Shown here: in pieces, positions 36,408 through 48,671 of the stretch
How positions within the stretch are numbered: the first letter of the stretch is position 1
Layout: every line of letters begins with the position of its first letter
NCBI RefSeq assembly: GCF_050624435.1
Contig: NC_134545.1
Location: 83,773,563-83,837,562, forward strand
DNA length: 64,000 nucleotides
Reading direction: 5' to 3'
From: Tenrec ecaudatus
Taxonomy: Eukaryota > Chordata > Mammalia > Afrosoricida > Tenrecidae
The notes under the pieces: generated by a model
What the model was told of the DNA's origin: nothing
What the model saw: the letters and a program-made list of their open reading frames with translations, nothing else
Databases searched by the model: none
Position numbers and translations under genes: made by a program

Positions 36408-39400
36408 TTGTTCTTGACGTCAGCTGCCATTGAGTTGGTTCTAACTCACAGCAACTAACGTGCAGCAGAACAAAACACCGCCAGGCCCTGCGCCCGCCTC
36501 ACAGCCGTTGCTGTGTCTCAGCCTGGTGTCGCAGCCACCGTGTCCCTCACTGCATTGAAAGTCTTCCTCCTTTCAGTGACCCTCTACTTTACCACGTGTG
36601 CCGTCCTCCTCCAGGGACTGGTCTCTCCTGGCAACTTGTCCGAAGCGCACGAGACAAAGTCTCACTGCCGTCATTTCTAAGGAGCATTCTGGCCATGCTT
36701 CTCCCAAGACAGATTTGTTTGTTCTTTTAGCAGTCCTTGGCGGCGTGAACTGTCTCCATCGGCGCCGTAATTCTAAGGCACCCGTTCTTCTTTGGTCCTC
36801 CTGATCCATTGTGCAGCTTTCGCAAGCGTATGGAGCCATTGAAAAGACCATCGCTTGGTTTAGGCACAGCTGAGGCCTCAGAGCGACCTGGATGCTTTCC
36901 CATACTTTAAAGAGGCCCCGTGCAGTGGATTTGCCCAGTGCGGCGTCTCCTTCGACTTCTTGACGCTGCTTATGTGGGCATTGATGGTGAATCCGAGTAA
37001 AATTCAACCCGTGACAGCTTCCCTCTTTTCTCCTTTTCTGGTGAGGTCCCTGTGGTGAGGATTTTTTTTTTCTTTCTTCCTAACAGTTTTATTGGCACAT
37101 AATTTAGCTAGCATGCGCTGTGTTTTCGGTCTATCCAGTTGCAATCCATATGGACGGCTGCAGGCTTTGATCTCTATCCGTCGATGTTGCCAGTCTTCTT
37201 CACTTGCAGCAAGCACGTGTCATCTGCATGTGACAGGTTGGTCAGGAGGCTTCTTGGGCTCACAGTGTCATGCCCCTCTGCGTATCGCCTACCTACTGGG
37301 ATGCTCCGTATCCAGACTGAGTGAATGTGGCAAAAAGCGACAACCCTGATACACACCTTTCCTGTCCCGAGGCCACACAGTACCCCTCCGTTCTGTTCAG
37401 ATGGCTGCCGCGTGATGTGGGGCCAAGGAAAGGCTCTGGCGTTTCCATTCTTCACGAGGTTATCCATCATTTGTTCGGAACCACAAAGTTACATCTTTCG
37501 GGTGTTCTCTGCTTCCAGCCAAAATCCATCTAACGTCAGCAATGGCACGCCTTACTTCACATCCTTATCTGAATCTGCCTTGAATCCCTGGCAGTTTCTG
37601 GTGGATAGATTGTCGCAAGCGTTTTTATTGATCCTCAGCAAGCTTTTACTTGTGTGTGATGGCGATGACCTTTTGCGACAAGGTCAGCATTCCTTTGGGT
37701 TATTCTTTTATTAAATACGGACCTTTTCCCGTAGATTTGCCGGGTAGTCATCTTCCAGATTTCTTGGCATAGACGCTTCCAAGTGCTGCATTCCCTTAAT
37801 GATCCATCTCAGTTGATCTATCAGCTCCTGGAACTTTGTTTTTCACCCCTGCCTGGAGTGCACCTTGGCCTTCTACCTTCAGGACCGCCGATTCTTGGTC
37901 ATATCCTACCTCCTGAAATGGTTGGCCGGCAACCAGTTGTTTGTAGTACAGGCTCTGTCTATTCCTTGCATCTTCTTTTGACGTTTTCTGTATCAATCAA
38001 TAGTTTGCCCATAGAATCCGTCAACATTGCCACTGAAGGCTTGAATTTTATCTTCAGTTCTTGGGAAACGCTGTTTCTAACACATTTTGTTATCATACTT
38101 CACTTTGTCTGCTTGAGATCGCCTCTGACCTTGACCTCCTCTGTTCATCTCATTTCCTTCATAGTTTCTTCCTTTCCCTTTAACTACTGTTTTCAAGAGA
38201 AACTTTCAGAGTCTCTCGTTTTTATTATTATTAATCATTTTATTGGGGGCTCTTACAGATCGTATAACAATCCAGCATTCAATTGTATCAAGCACACTTG
38301 TACATCTGGTGGCCATCATTTCCAAAATATTTTCTTTCTACTTGAGCCATTGGTATCAGCTCATTTTCCCCCTCCCTCCCCCACCCTTCCAGCCTCATGA
38401 ATCCTTGATCAATTATATACGATTACTGCTATGTCGCATCTTACACCATCCATTGTCTCCCTTCACCCACATTTCTATTATTCGTCCCCCTCAGGGGTAG
38501 ACTCTGGACTGGCATTCATTTAGGTCTTTTCTTTCTTTCCTGTTTTTTAAAAAACTTTTAATGAGTTTTTCTTTTCCTTATGAATGACATCCTTGATGTC
38601 ATCTCACACCTTGTCTGGCCTTGCGTCGTTCATGTTCAAGGGTTAAAGCTGTTTGTGAGACGGTCTCTAAACTCAGGTGGGACACACTCAAGGTTGGACG
38701 TTAGTTCTTGCTGCCTTGTCATTTTCTTCTTCAGCGTTAACTTGAACTTACATACAAGCAATTGTTAGTCTGTTTCACATCCAGCCTTGTTGTCCCTCCT
38801 GACATTGAGCTTCTCCGTTGTCTCTTTCCACAGATGTAGGTGAATGATTGCAATGGTGTTCTATCCAGTGAGGCCCCTGGGTGTAGTCGACATTTACATT
38901 GTTGAAAAAGGTATTTGTAATGAATAAGTAGTTGATCTTGCAAAATTCTATTATGAGCTTGCCAATATCCACCATTTCTATCACCACAGTCATATTTTCC
39001 AACTACCAATCCTTCTTTGTTTCCAGTTTTAATAGCTCAGTCATCGGTAATTGCCATGCATTTTGATTGCATGTTTGGTCAACTTCATCTGGCACAAGTT
39101 GGTAAATATGTTCCATTTCTTAATCTTTGGCAATAATTGGTAGATCAGTATATTGAAATAGTTGCTTTTCAATACAACTGGTCTTATCACCAACAGCATT
39201 GAGCTTCAGGATGGGTCTAGAAATGGTCTTTCTGATAACTGCAAGGCCATTTGTCATTCCCAGCAGAGTAGACCATATGACTGTCCGATTCCAAATGGCC
39301 AATAACGGTTAGACGGTCAATATTTTTGTATTTCAATTCACTTTTAACAGTTTCCAGCTTTCATAGATCACATGAAGTTAATTAATGTCTCCAGCTAATT

Positions 39401-39755
39401 CTTCTCGTTGTGAATGATGCCACATTAACAAACCCATGTCATTAAGGTTGTCTCTGCGTTAAGGAGGCAGCTCTCCTTCCCCCATTGTATTTTCATGTTT
39501 TCCAACCGGTGGGGGTGGGAGTGGGGGGAAATCATCTTCTAGCCTTATATCAGACAGGGTTCTTATGCTGTTCAGAAAATTTTCACAGAGGAGATTGCTT
39601 GACCTTTACCTTGTATATCTTAGTCGTGGCAAATATGCTGAAACCTGTCCACCATGGGTGGCCCCACTAGGACTTGAAATTCCAGTGGCAAAGCTTCTGC
39701 AACACACACGTTACCATGGTAGAACCAACTGACAGGCGAGTGGTGGCTTGCTGAG
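36408..39755 (-). mobile_element. Near full-length RTE-type LINE, minus strand, interrupted
   Basis: This is the most complete RTE in the window, about 3.05 kb after subtracting an inserted unit at 38217-38505. The 3' end is at the left (36420, 'cagctgccattgagttgg'). RT sequence lies in the middle: the 37174-37470 minus-strand open segment holds 'LTNLSHADDTCLLQ', with catalytic A-DD retained. Endonuclease-region DNA follows to the right ('tgcaaaattctattatgagc', 'cagcagagtagaccatatga'), reaching the 5' end near 39750. Stops and frameshifts make it inactive. The family is known from afrotherians and its 3' tail is shared with AfroSINEs. Confidence 0.85.
38217..38505 (-). mobile_element. LINE-like 3' unit 'T' inserted in the RTE
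   Basis: The tail 'taatcattttattgggggct' is followed by 'gtatcaagcacacttgtaca' and 'ttctacttgagccattggta'. RTE sequence resumes after it ('aggtcttttctttctttcct'), so this is a later insertion. Confidence 0.85.
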
Positions 39756-40569
39756 TCAAACAATGTGGCATACAAGAAGCCTCAGTAAATATTTGTTGCA
39801 TAAGTGACTAATTAGCCTTTGGCTGAGAGCCTGGGAGATGGGGTTGATGTTGGGGCTTGGGACAGTTACTTCGGAGTACAGATTCAAGGCTGTACAAAGT
39901 CAGAGCTTCAGAAAAAGGGCCGTTACTCTGCTATTTTTGCAGTGTTGCTTAGCAAGCCAAACTGCTAACCAATTTATATTCCACTGTCTAACAACTTTTT
40001 GTTTTTCAGGACCTGGTGAGGTGGGTTACCATGGTGCTCTGGATGACACATTTGGCTTCTTTTTTATAATTGCCTTTACTGGCTTAAGAGGTTTGTGGGT
40101 GATAAATATGTTAGTTACAGGAGTCCTAGTGGTGTGAACTTGAAAATGAACCGCAAACTGCAGTTTGGTTTTTGTTTTTATAACTAGAGAAAGTGTTTTG
40201 TTATTTCTACATAAAGGTGGATGGTTGTCTTCTAATGGTGGGGAGGGAGTGGGTGGATTTGACTGTGTAGATAAAAGACCCTCTTGCGGTGTCAGTGCCT
40301 TTTTCTCAACCCGCTCCAATGCAGTTCTTCAGTATTGAGACATAAGCACTAGATCTCAGCCTTTAGGACGCACGAGGCTCATAACTGTTGGCTCTTAAAC
40401 AGTCATGTATATCCACACGAAGATGTACCCTGTAGAGCTAGACTGTTTTTCTAGCGCTGAACCTACACTTACAACAGTATTGGATGTTTGCACCAGAAAA
40501 GGAACTATGGAGATCACTTGGGCCCATTCTCTAATGCATGTTTCCTTCAAACCAACTCCCGATAACCTA

Positions 40570-41430
40570 TTACCTGCATTCTGTCTCTGAATATGCTGAT
40601 TCTAGATCTTTTCTATTAATGGGATTATAGACTATTGGCTTTTGCCTCCTGGCTCATTTCACTTACACTAATATATTGAAGGTCCACTGCTATTGTAGGA
40701 TGTAGAAAAGTGTCCTACCTTATACTGAATAATATTTCACTGTCTGGAATGACTACATTTTGGTTTGTTTCATCTGGTGGTGGACACACATGGGTTGGGT
40801 CCACCGTTTGGCAGTTAGTTGCAAGTCATGCCGCTGTGAACATTGGTGTGCAGGTATCTGTCTGTGTCACTGTCGTGTGGTAACTCTCCTTCGTCTTGCG
40901 TAAACCTGTGCCACACTGTTCCGTTCCACACTCCCAGCAGCAGTGTTCCCGGGCTCGGCTTCCGTCTGTCCTCACCAACACGTGGTCCCTTTTTATATTC
41001 ATAACAGCATCCTCGGGTATGTGAAGTGGAGTCTCATCGTGGCTTGGCTTTGCATTTCCCTGGTGACTAATAAGATTGACCATTTTTTTCATATGTTTAT
41101 TGACCATTTGCATCTCTTTTTTTGGAGAAACGGCTCTTCAAGTTCTTCGCTGATGTTTTAATTGAGTTGTTTGTGGTTTTGGTGGTTGGAGTTGTTTACA
41201 TAGGCTTGCTGTTAAACCTTGATCAGATGCCCCCCCACCCCCATTCTGCAAAGTCTTTTCACTCTTGACAATGTGCTTTTATGCAGCGAAGTTTTCTTTA
41301 TTTGAACGAAGTCCCATTTCTCTGTTTCATCCATCAATTTCCAGGTGGAGAAAACCACGGCTCAGAAAGGTCCAATACATTTGTAAAGATCTTTTCAGAA
41401 CAGAAACTCATTTTCTGCTGCGCCACAAAG
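40570..41430 (-). mobile_element. L1 LINE 3' end, minus strand
   Basis: Reverse-complement L1 wording: 'aatgggattatagactattg', 'ctggctcatttcactta', 'ccgctgtgaacattggtgtgc', 'acactcccagcagcagtg', 'tggctttgcatttccctg', 'ccatttgcatctc'. It covers the 3' UTR and the end of ORF2, with stops throughout. Confidence 0.8.
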
Positions 41431-41654
41431 GTGAGATCAGTATTCTTGAGCCCCATTTTGTGGAGGCGCTCCTTGAGCTTGGGGGACACAAGCAGCCTGT
41501 TCAGTGTCAGTGACAGACGTGGCATCAGAACCTACCTCTGCAGCTCGACACCTCACTCAGAGGAGCCCCGAGCACAGGCAGGGTGCCCACAGGACTTCAG
41601 CGTGGGTCTGGGCCCCTCCAGTGACCCACTCTGTGGCCAGAGCTCCGGCAGGAG

Positions 41655-41850
41655 CCCCGGTGTTGTCATGGGTTATGGGTTGGGCTGCGAATCACCAGCT
41701 CAGCAGTTTGGAACCGCCAGCTGATCCATGGGAGAAAGATGGGGCATTTTATCCCCTTAGACATTTACAGGCTCAGAACCCCACAGCGGCCGTGGTGCTC
41801 TGTCCCAGAGGGTCGCTCTGAGTCAGAAGGGACCTGATGAGAGGGACAAG
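41655..41850 (+). mobile_element. AfroSINE
   Basis: A diverged but complete order: 'ggttatgggttgggctgcg', 'cagcagtttggaaccgcc', 'gagaaagatggggca', 'gtgctctgtcccagagggtc', 'gagtcagaagggacctgat'. Confidence 0.8.
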
Positions 41851-42115
41851 GGCTGCCACTCTGAATCTTAGCTCCTTCTTCTCAAAAGAATGATGACAGT
41901 CAGCTGCAACTTCACGTGAAGGCTAACTACTACAGACTCAGAGCACTCGGGGACATGCCATCAATTGTTTTATGACCTCATTGATCTAGCTGCATGATTT
42001 GTGTAACAAGTCCTTTCTCTGATCCAGCCCATGTGTCTGAGAGACTGCAGGTTCATAGTACCCAGTCTTGTTTAATTGAGTCTGGAAGCCTTTCTTAGAC
42101 CCTGGCCAGAGTCTG

Positions 42116-42322
42116 CTCCATTCTATTCCATTCTGCTCCATTCAGATCCTGTTCCATTCACTGAGTTCAAACTTTGGCTCTACCAATTATTTTCTCAGTA
42201 GGGAATAAGCACAATATAGGTGATAAAGGACCAGAAAAGATGGCAAGATATATTCCAAAAGCCAGGAACCGAGATGAAGGGTGAGAGGAATGCCAGGAAC
42301 CGGGATGTAGGGTGAGAGGAAT
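42116..42322. repeat. (ATTCC)n-like tract and a 31-bp tandem duplication
   Basis: At 42116-42165 the pentamer ATTCC/TCCATTC recurs about eight times. At about 42258-42320 a 31-bp block beginning 'gccaggaaccg' and ending 'gtgagaggaat' occurs twice. Confidence 0.75.
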
Positions 42323-43234
42323 CTGGCAAATGCCCTATTGGGGGAAGTTCATCTAGACTTGGTAGATACAATTCCTTAGAGCGGGAAGCTCAAACAGAAG
42401 CATGGTTAGGCGATCAATGCAATCAACCAGAATACGGACACGGAGCTTGAAGTCTGTACATTGACAATTGGAAGGGGTAAGTGTCTCTGAGATGGTGTTT
42501 GCTGCATACATCCTCATAATCTCCTTTACTGGTTCCTTGTGCATCTGATATATCCCCAGCACCTGGTAAACCACCTGAGCCCTAGCAAATGCTGCACAAG
42601 GGCTGCACGTCCATGACCCCTAAATGTCGGAGCGGTTCCTTCACTTTTCTATGATGTTTATTCCCTTGGATTGTCACGGATTCTTCCCAAAATAGTGTCA
42701 GCCTGCACTTCAGACTCCTATTTTCAGCTGTGCCTTGGCATCTCCACCTGGGGATCTAAAAGAAGCCTCAACTAGACCTGGGTGATGCTGAGATCCTGCT
42801 CTTTGCCAAACCTGCTCCTCTCACCGTCTCTTCCCAAACCCAGTCCATTGCCGTCCCAGTCTAGGTTTCCTGGTCAGAACTTCTTTTTCTCTTTCGTGTC
42901 ACATTCAGCGCCTCTTATGAGTTCTGCTTTCCAAACAGCTACAGAACCCATCTGCATCTCACCGCCCCTCCGGTCACCATCCCAGGTCCTGCTACCCATC
43001 CTCTATTATGACTCAGATGATTAGGATGCACGTCACTGTCTTGCACAAACCAAATCCTACCCGGGGGCCTTTGCACTTTGCTCAGAATAAGAGTCAATGT
43101 TTCCATCTGTTCCTGCGAGCTTCAGCCACATCTGCATCTCCCACGGCTCTCAGCTTCCCTGACCTGAGCTCCTGCGCCTGCTCCTCCTTCCCTCTCAACA
43201 TTCGACAACAGTCACAGTGGCTCCCTCGCCATCT

Positions 43235-43445
43235 TTACACCTACCGGCGCTGGGTCCGTGCCAACTCACCGCGAGCCTCTGGCAAAGGGTAGCGCTGCCG
43301 CTGTGGGTTCCTGAGACTGCACATCTCCATGGAAGTGCCAGGCCTCCTCTTTCTCCCGCAGAGTGGGTTGTGTGCTTGGTACTGCCGCCCTTGCTGTTAG
43401 TGGCCCAATGAGTAACCCCCTCGGCCACCAGCACTCCTGTGTCAC
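43235..43445 (-). mobile_element. AfroSINE, minus orientation
   Basis: The tail 'ctgggtccgtgccaactcac' is followed by 'gtagcgctgccgctgtgggt', 'ctttctcccgcagagtgggt' and the head 'gtaaccccctcggccaccag'. Confidence 0.75.
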
Positions 43446-43670
43446 ACCTCACGCACATGCCTAGCACTCTCCACCCGGGCGCTCTGCACCTTGTTCTGCA
43501 AGTGCACCTGACTGATTGCTAGCCTCAGTTCAGGTCTGGTGCCCCCTCTCAAGAACCGGGGTTCTGCTCCCTCACATCCACACTATGATGGCTCTTCCTG
43601 ACTGTACCCCACGCCCTTAGCACTGTGCTACACCTCTTACCTATGTTGCAGGGTCATGACCTCTCACCAG

Positions 43671-44171
43671 GAGCCTCGGTGGCACGGTGGCGAAAACTTC
43701 CTAGCAGCTAACTGAAAGCTCAGCCGTCTGACCCTACTCGCTGCTCTGTAGAGAAAGGTGTGGTGGTCTGCGTCCTTACAGGTGACCGCCTTGGAAACCC
43801 CTTGGGGGTCATCCTACTCTGCCCTACAGGGTCTGAGTCAGAATTGACTCCGTGCAACGGCAAGGGGGTTGGGTTTGTGGGCGTTGCTCACGCCCACTAG
43901 ACCGTATGCTGTAAGAAGGAAAGACGTTTGTTCCTTGTGCTCAATGCTGCCGGCCGCTGTGCTCGGCACGTAGTAAACCAGAAAGCCGGACTCCCTGCCA
44001 TCGAGCCGACGCCGACTCATAGTGACGCTAAAGGACAAGGTAGACCTGCCCCGTGGGCTTCCGAGACTGGCTGTTTACAGGAGTAGATAGCCCCCCGTTT
44101 CTCCCGAAGGGTGGCTGCTGGTTTCAAACCACTGAACCAGACCACAGCCCAACACATAAACCACGATGTCG
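43671..44171. mobile_element. Second inverted pair of AfroSINEs
   Basis: 43671-43877 is plus orientation ('aggagcctcggtggcacggt', 'ccttggaaaccccttggggg', 'gtctgagtcagaattgactc'). 43975-44171 is minus orientation ('ccctgccatcgagccgacgc', 'ggctgctggtttcaaaccac', 'aaccacgatgtc'). They are tail to tail, about 100 bp apart. Confidence 0.9.
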
Positions 44172-44701
44172 CCAGAGCCTCTCAGCATGTCCGCATTCAA
44201 GAAACGCTGGTTGAAATAAAGAAAGAAAGGAAAGAGGATTCTAAACACTCGAGGGCTTTTTCTAACTAGGAGCAAAGGAGAAGAAGGTGGGAAATGTCCT
44301 CTGGATTCTAACTCTGCTTCACTACAAAATTGATGGTGCCTCTCACCGTAGTGGTGAAAGAGGAAAAGGTGGGACAGTGGGTCTTGAGGCTCTTGTGAGT
44401 TCCTAACTGGATAAGTGCTTTTGACAAGGGGACAACTCAGGTAAAATGTCACTTACGTTGAAAGGTGCATACATTTAGGCTCTTAACTGCAACTGTACAT
44501 TGGAATTACCCAAAGACGTTTTAAACACTCCAATTCCTGGACCATGCCCCAGATTAATTTGATCGGAGCTTTTATGGACTGTGGTCGGCATCAATAGATC
44601 TTAAAGCTTTGCAGGTGATTCCTGGAGCAGCCAGAGGTGAGCCCCAGTGAGCGCAAGTCATTAAGACAGACTTATGTATAGGTGAGTGTTAGGGATTAAA
44701 A

Positions 44702-44912
44702 CTTTTTAAACAGGGGGCCAGTTCACTGTCCCTCAGACCCATTGGAGGGTCATACTATAGTTTTTAAAAAAAACTTATGAACAAATTCTTATGCACACTG
44801 CACATATCTTATTTTGGAGTAAAGGGGGCGGGGGGGGGGGAAGCCTGGTAGGCCAGATAAATGTCCTCAGTGGGCCGCATGTGGCCCACGGGCCATAGTT
44901 TGAGGACCCCTG
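44702..44912. mobile_element. OC1-like (OposCharlie1) non-autonomous hAT
   Basis: Internal and right-end wording matches what I remember of OC1: 'ctttttaaacagggggccag', 'cacactgcacatatctta', 'atgtcctcagtgggccgcat', and the terminus 'gtttgaggacccctg'. The flanks gattaaaa (44694-44701) and gattaaag (44913-44920) match at 7 of 8. About a dozen bases of the left terminal repeat are missing. The large transposase-bearing middle is deleted. Confidence 0.8.
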
Positions 44913-45204
44913 GATTAAAGTATGTCCCCTAAAATAGTTGTCAAATTAGCTCGACTGTGATTCTCAGTAATAAGGAATTGTCTCTCATTTTATGATAGGA
45001 TGCAATTATCTTATGTGTTGCAAATTCTAATCTCGATGATACTCCTGAGACCAGATTAGAAGCAATTTTAGTGAGGCAGGATGCAATCCACGGGATTGGT
45101 TTTGAGTTGATCTCTTTGAGGATATGAGAGATTAAATAACTGAGCAGAGATAGAGGGACCAAGTGGGGAGAGCTGGTACTGGAACCTGCCCTCTTGGGCT
45201 GTGG

Positions 45205-45419
45205 TCCGTGTGCTGAAGACCTTCCTCACGCCGCGACCCTTTCATACAGTTCCTCGTGGTGGCGACCCCCACCCCAACCATAAAGTTATTTTCGTTGGGA
45301 CTTCACAACTGTCATTTTGCTACTGTGATGAACTGGGCGACCCGTGAAAGGGTAGGGCGACCCGTGAAAGGGTTGTTCGACCCCCAAAGGGGTCGTGACC
45401 CACAGGTTGAGAACCACTT
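45205..45419 (+). mobile_element. SPIN-like non-autonomous hAT, copy C
   Basis: The order is 'accttcctcacgccgcgac', 'catacagttcctcgtggtgg', 'accataaagttattttcgtt', 'ttttgctactgtgatgaa', then the right end 'cgacccccaaaggggtcgtg' and 'cacaggttgagaaccact'. A 20-bp internal block (gggcgacccgtgaaagggt) is tandemly duplicated near the right end, unlike the other copies. Confidence 0.85.
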
Positions 45420-45603
45420 TTCTAGACCCAGGGCAAGAGTGCCCCAAGGAATCAGCTCCGAGGTGTTCCAAGGGGGCTCTCCAGCGCCGACCGAGAAAGA
45501 AGGCCTTCTCTCAGAACTCGGTCCTTCCCTGTGAGCGCACACACTTCTGTAAAGCCATCCTCTTCTCGCATGTCTGTTCTAGCAGTGCTAGGTAATTAAG
45601 TGA

Positions 45604-46123
45604 GGAACCATTAACTGACGCACTGGCTGCGAGCTGGGCTGTGATCAGAAAGGGCAGCGGTGCAGAACCACCAGCCACTCCACAGGAGAAAGATGGAGCT
45701 TCCTGCTCCTGTAAACAGTTACCATCCTGGAAACTCACAATCGGAGTTGACTTGAATAAAGTAAAGGATCCACGGTCAATGGAAGAAAAACACCAGTCAT
45801 ACAGGTAGGAACACCAGAGGCGTCCTCCCCAGCTCTGCTCCCACTCTCACCTGCATGACAGTCACCTGGAGATCTCGACGAAACGCAGACTGAGTGAGAG
45901 AGCTGGGATGTAACAGCCAAAGCTAAAGTCACTGCCATCGAGTCCATGCCAACGCACAGTAACCCTATAGGACAAGTAGAGCTGCCCCTGGGAGCTTCCT
46001 GAGTCTGATGTTTAATAGAAGTAGAAAGCTCTGCCTTTCTCCTGAAGAGCGGCTGGTGGTTTCAAACTGCTGGCCTTTGGGGTCATAGTCTAACACGTAA
46101 CCACTCTACCACCAGGGGTCCTA
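45604..46123. mobile_element. Third inverted pair of AfroSINEs
   Basis: 45604-45757 is a plus-orientation copy lacking part of its tail ('ctggctgcgagctgggctgt', 'gaaccaccagccactccaca'). 45919-46123 is a good minus-orientation copy ('cactgccatcgagtccatgc', 'gcggctggtggtttcaaact', 'aaccactctaccaccagggg'). Confidence 0.85.
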
Positions 46124-46519
46124 GATGGGGCGAGGGGCCAGAGTCTGCACTGCTCACACGCACCCAGCTGGTGCTGATCCAACTGCTCCAAGGGCTACAT
46201 TTTCAGTAGCAGGCTGTAGCACACTGCATCTAAGCTTTGCCTTGCACAAGAATCATCTGGAATGCTTGTCTAAAATGCAGCCTTCTGGATCGCACCCAGA
46301 GTCTCTTTCTGTGGGTCAGGGTGAAGCCTGAGAAGTTGCCTTTTGAACAAGTTCCAGGATGATGTTCATGCCCCTGCTTCAAGGAGAGCCACCAACTACC
46401 AAGGCGTGGTGACGAGAAAGAGGCACTCTAGCCCAAGGGAGCAGATGCTCACAGGGCCACCAGGGAGACACGTGTAGTAGAAGCCACTGTGCTTACAACC
46501 TGAAGGTCAGAAGTGAGGT

Positions 46520-47198
46520 CGATCATAAAAAATAAAAAAAATCCTACCATAGTGAATGAAGGGGGAAGTGCAGAGTGAAGACCCAAAGTCCATTTGTTGG
46601 CCACTGGAGACCCCCTCGCAGAGGGGTCTAGGGGAGAAGATGAGTCCGTCAGAGTGTGATGTAGCACTGATGAAGAATACAGCTTTCCCCCAGATCCTGG
46701 ATGCTTCCTCCCCCCAACTACCATGATCCGAATTCTACCTTGCAAGTCTGGATAGAGCAGAGGTTGTACCCTGCTGCAGATAGGAGCTGGAGGCACAGGG
46801 AATCCAGGGTGAATGATTCCTTCAGGACCAGGGGTGTGAGGGGCGATACTGGGAGGGTAGAGAGAGGGTTGGAAAGGGGGAACCGATTACAAGGATCTAC
46901 ATGTGACCTCCTCCCTGGGAGACAGACAACAGAAAAGGGGGTGAAGGGAGATGCCGGATAGGGCAAGATATGACAAAATAATAATTTGTGAATTATCAAG
47001 GGCTCATGAGGGAGGGGGGAGCGGGTAGGGACGGGGAAAAAGAGGACCTGGTACAAAGGGTTTAAGTGGAGAGCAAATGCTTTGAAAATGATTAGGGCAA
47101 AGATTGTACAGATGTGCTTTATACAATTGATGTATGTATTTGTATGGATTGTGAAAAGAGTTGTATGAGCCCCTAATAAAATGTTTTTTTTTTAAAGT
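46520..47198 (+). mobile_element. LINE-like 3' unit 'T', plus orientation
   Basis: It runs from 'gaatgaagggggaagtgcag' through 'cccaaagtccatttgttggc', 'gggggaaccgattacaagga' and 'ggtacaaagggtttaagtgg' to the end 'gcccctaataaaatg' followed by a T run. Same family as 19000-19777. Confidence 0.8.
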
Positions 47199-47564
47199 GA
47201 GGCCGAACCCTAAACCCATAAAATGACTGCTTTCCTTAGTTGTCCATTTCTAAGAAACAGGCTTTCTCCTTGCTTCTGTATTTTATCCTGGGAACATTTA
47301 CCTACCAAAGTGCTGTAGCTATTTTTGAAAGAGAGAACGCAAATCAATTATTTCTGCTTCTCCCTGCCTTTATTTTCAAAGTATGAGGTATGTTAAAAGG
47401 GTCCTTGAGAACTTTTCTCTGCTACGGTTGCTAAACCACCTGGAGCAGATGAAGCTGTACGTCAGAAGACCTTTGGGAGCTATTTCACATCTTCAAATGC
47501 CAAGTAGAGTTGCGATGCTGCTGCTTCACTGCCCAGCTCTTTAAAGCAGACTTTCCACCCTCAG

Positions 47565-48625
47565 CGTTGTTGACATGTTGGGCCGGCTAATCTGCTGTGG
47601 GGCTGATCTGTGGGTACAACACAATCAAACATTGCCTGGTCCTGTGCCACCCTCACAACTGGTGTTGTTTGAGCCCATTGTTTTGTGGCCCCTGTGTCCC
47701 CCCCATATCCTTGACCGTCTTCGTTCTCACTGCCCTTCCACTTTCCCAAACACGATGACTCTCTCCAGGCACCGGCCTTTCCCGATCCCATGTCCAAAGC
47801 ACCTAAGACAAAGTGTTGCCGTCCTTGCCACGAAGGAGCCTCTGGCTGTACTTCTTCCAAGACAGACCTGTTTGCTCTAGTGGCCTTGCAGATCTCCTCC
47901 AGCACCATAGTTCAATTGCATTGATTCTCTTTGGTCTTATTCAACATCCAGTTTTCCCATGCACATGCATATGAGGTGATTGAAAACACTGTGCCTGGGG
48001 TCAGGTGCACCTCAATTCTCAAAATGACAACCTTGCTCTTCACCATCTTAAAATGCAGCAGACTCACCCAGTGTGACACTTTGTTGGTCCCTTCACTTCT
48101 GCTGCCAGGAGCAATGGCTGTGAATCAGTAAGATGAAATCCTTGACATCAGTCTCTTCTCCGTTTGTCATGATGGCTCTTGGTTCAGTTAGAAGGGGTTT
48201 TGCTCTCTTTACATTTAGTTGTCGTCCCTATGGAAGTCTGAGATCCTTATTCTTCATCAGCAAGGGTTTCAAGTCCTCCTCATTTTCAGCAAGCAAGGTT
48301 CTATGATCATATCATAATAAGCCTTCCTTGTTAATAAGCCTTCCTCCAATCTAAATCCTTCTTCATAACGTCCAGCTTCTCAGATTATTTACTTAGCTTA
48401 CAACTTGAGTAAGTGTGGTGAGAAGATACAACTGACACAGGTTGATTTTAACCCATGCAGGATTCCTTTGCTCTGTTTGCATGCCTGTCTCTGATCCGTG
48501 TATAGGTTCCGCATGAGCAGAATGAAAGGTTCTAGAATTTCCATTCATCTCAATGCCATCCGTGGTTTGTTCTGATCCTGTGGCAGAAAGTGTTCATCAG
48601 CTTGTCGCTACAGTAATCCTTTGTT
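47565..48625 (-). mobile_element. RTE-type LINE, minus strand
   Basis: It starts near the 3' terminus ('gttgttgacatgttg', 'cctggtcctgtgccaccctc'), continues through 'cttcttccaagacagacctg' and the RT region ('catcagcaagggtttcaagtcctcc') and stops at about 48625. It is broken throughout. Confidence 0.85.
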
Positions 48626-48671
48626 TTAAATATTTGTGGGTATTAGCCGAGAGGTTTTTTAAATTTTTATT

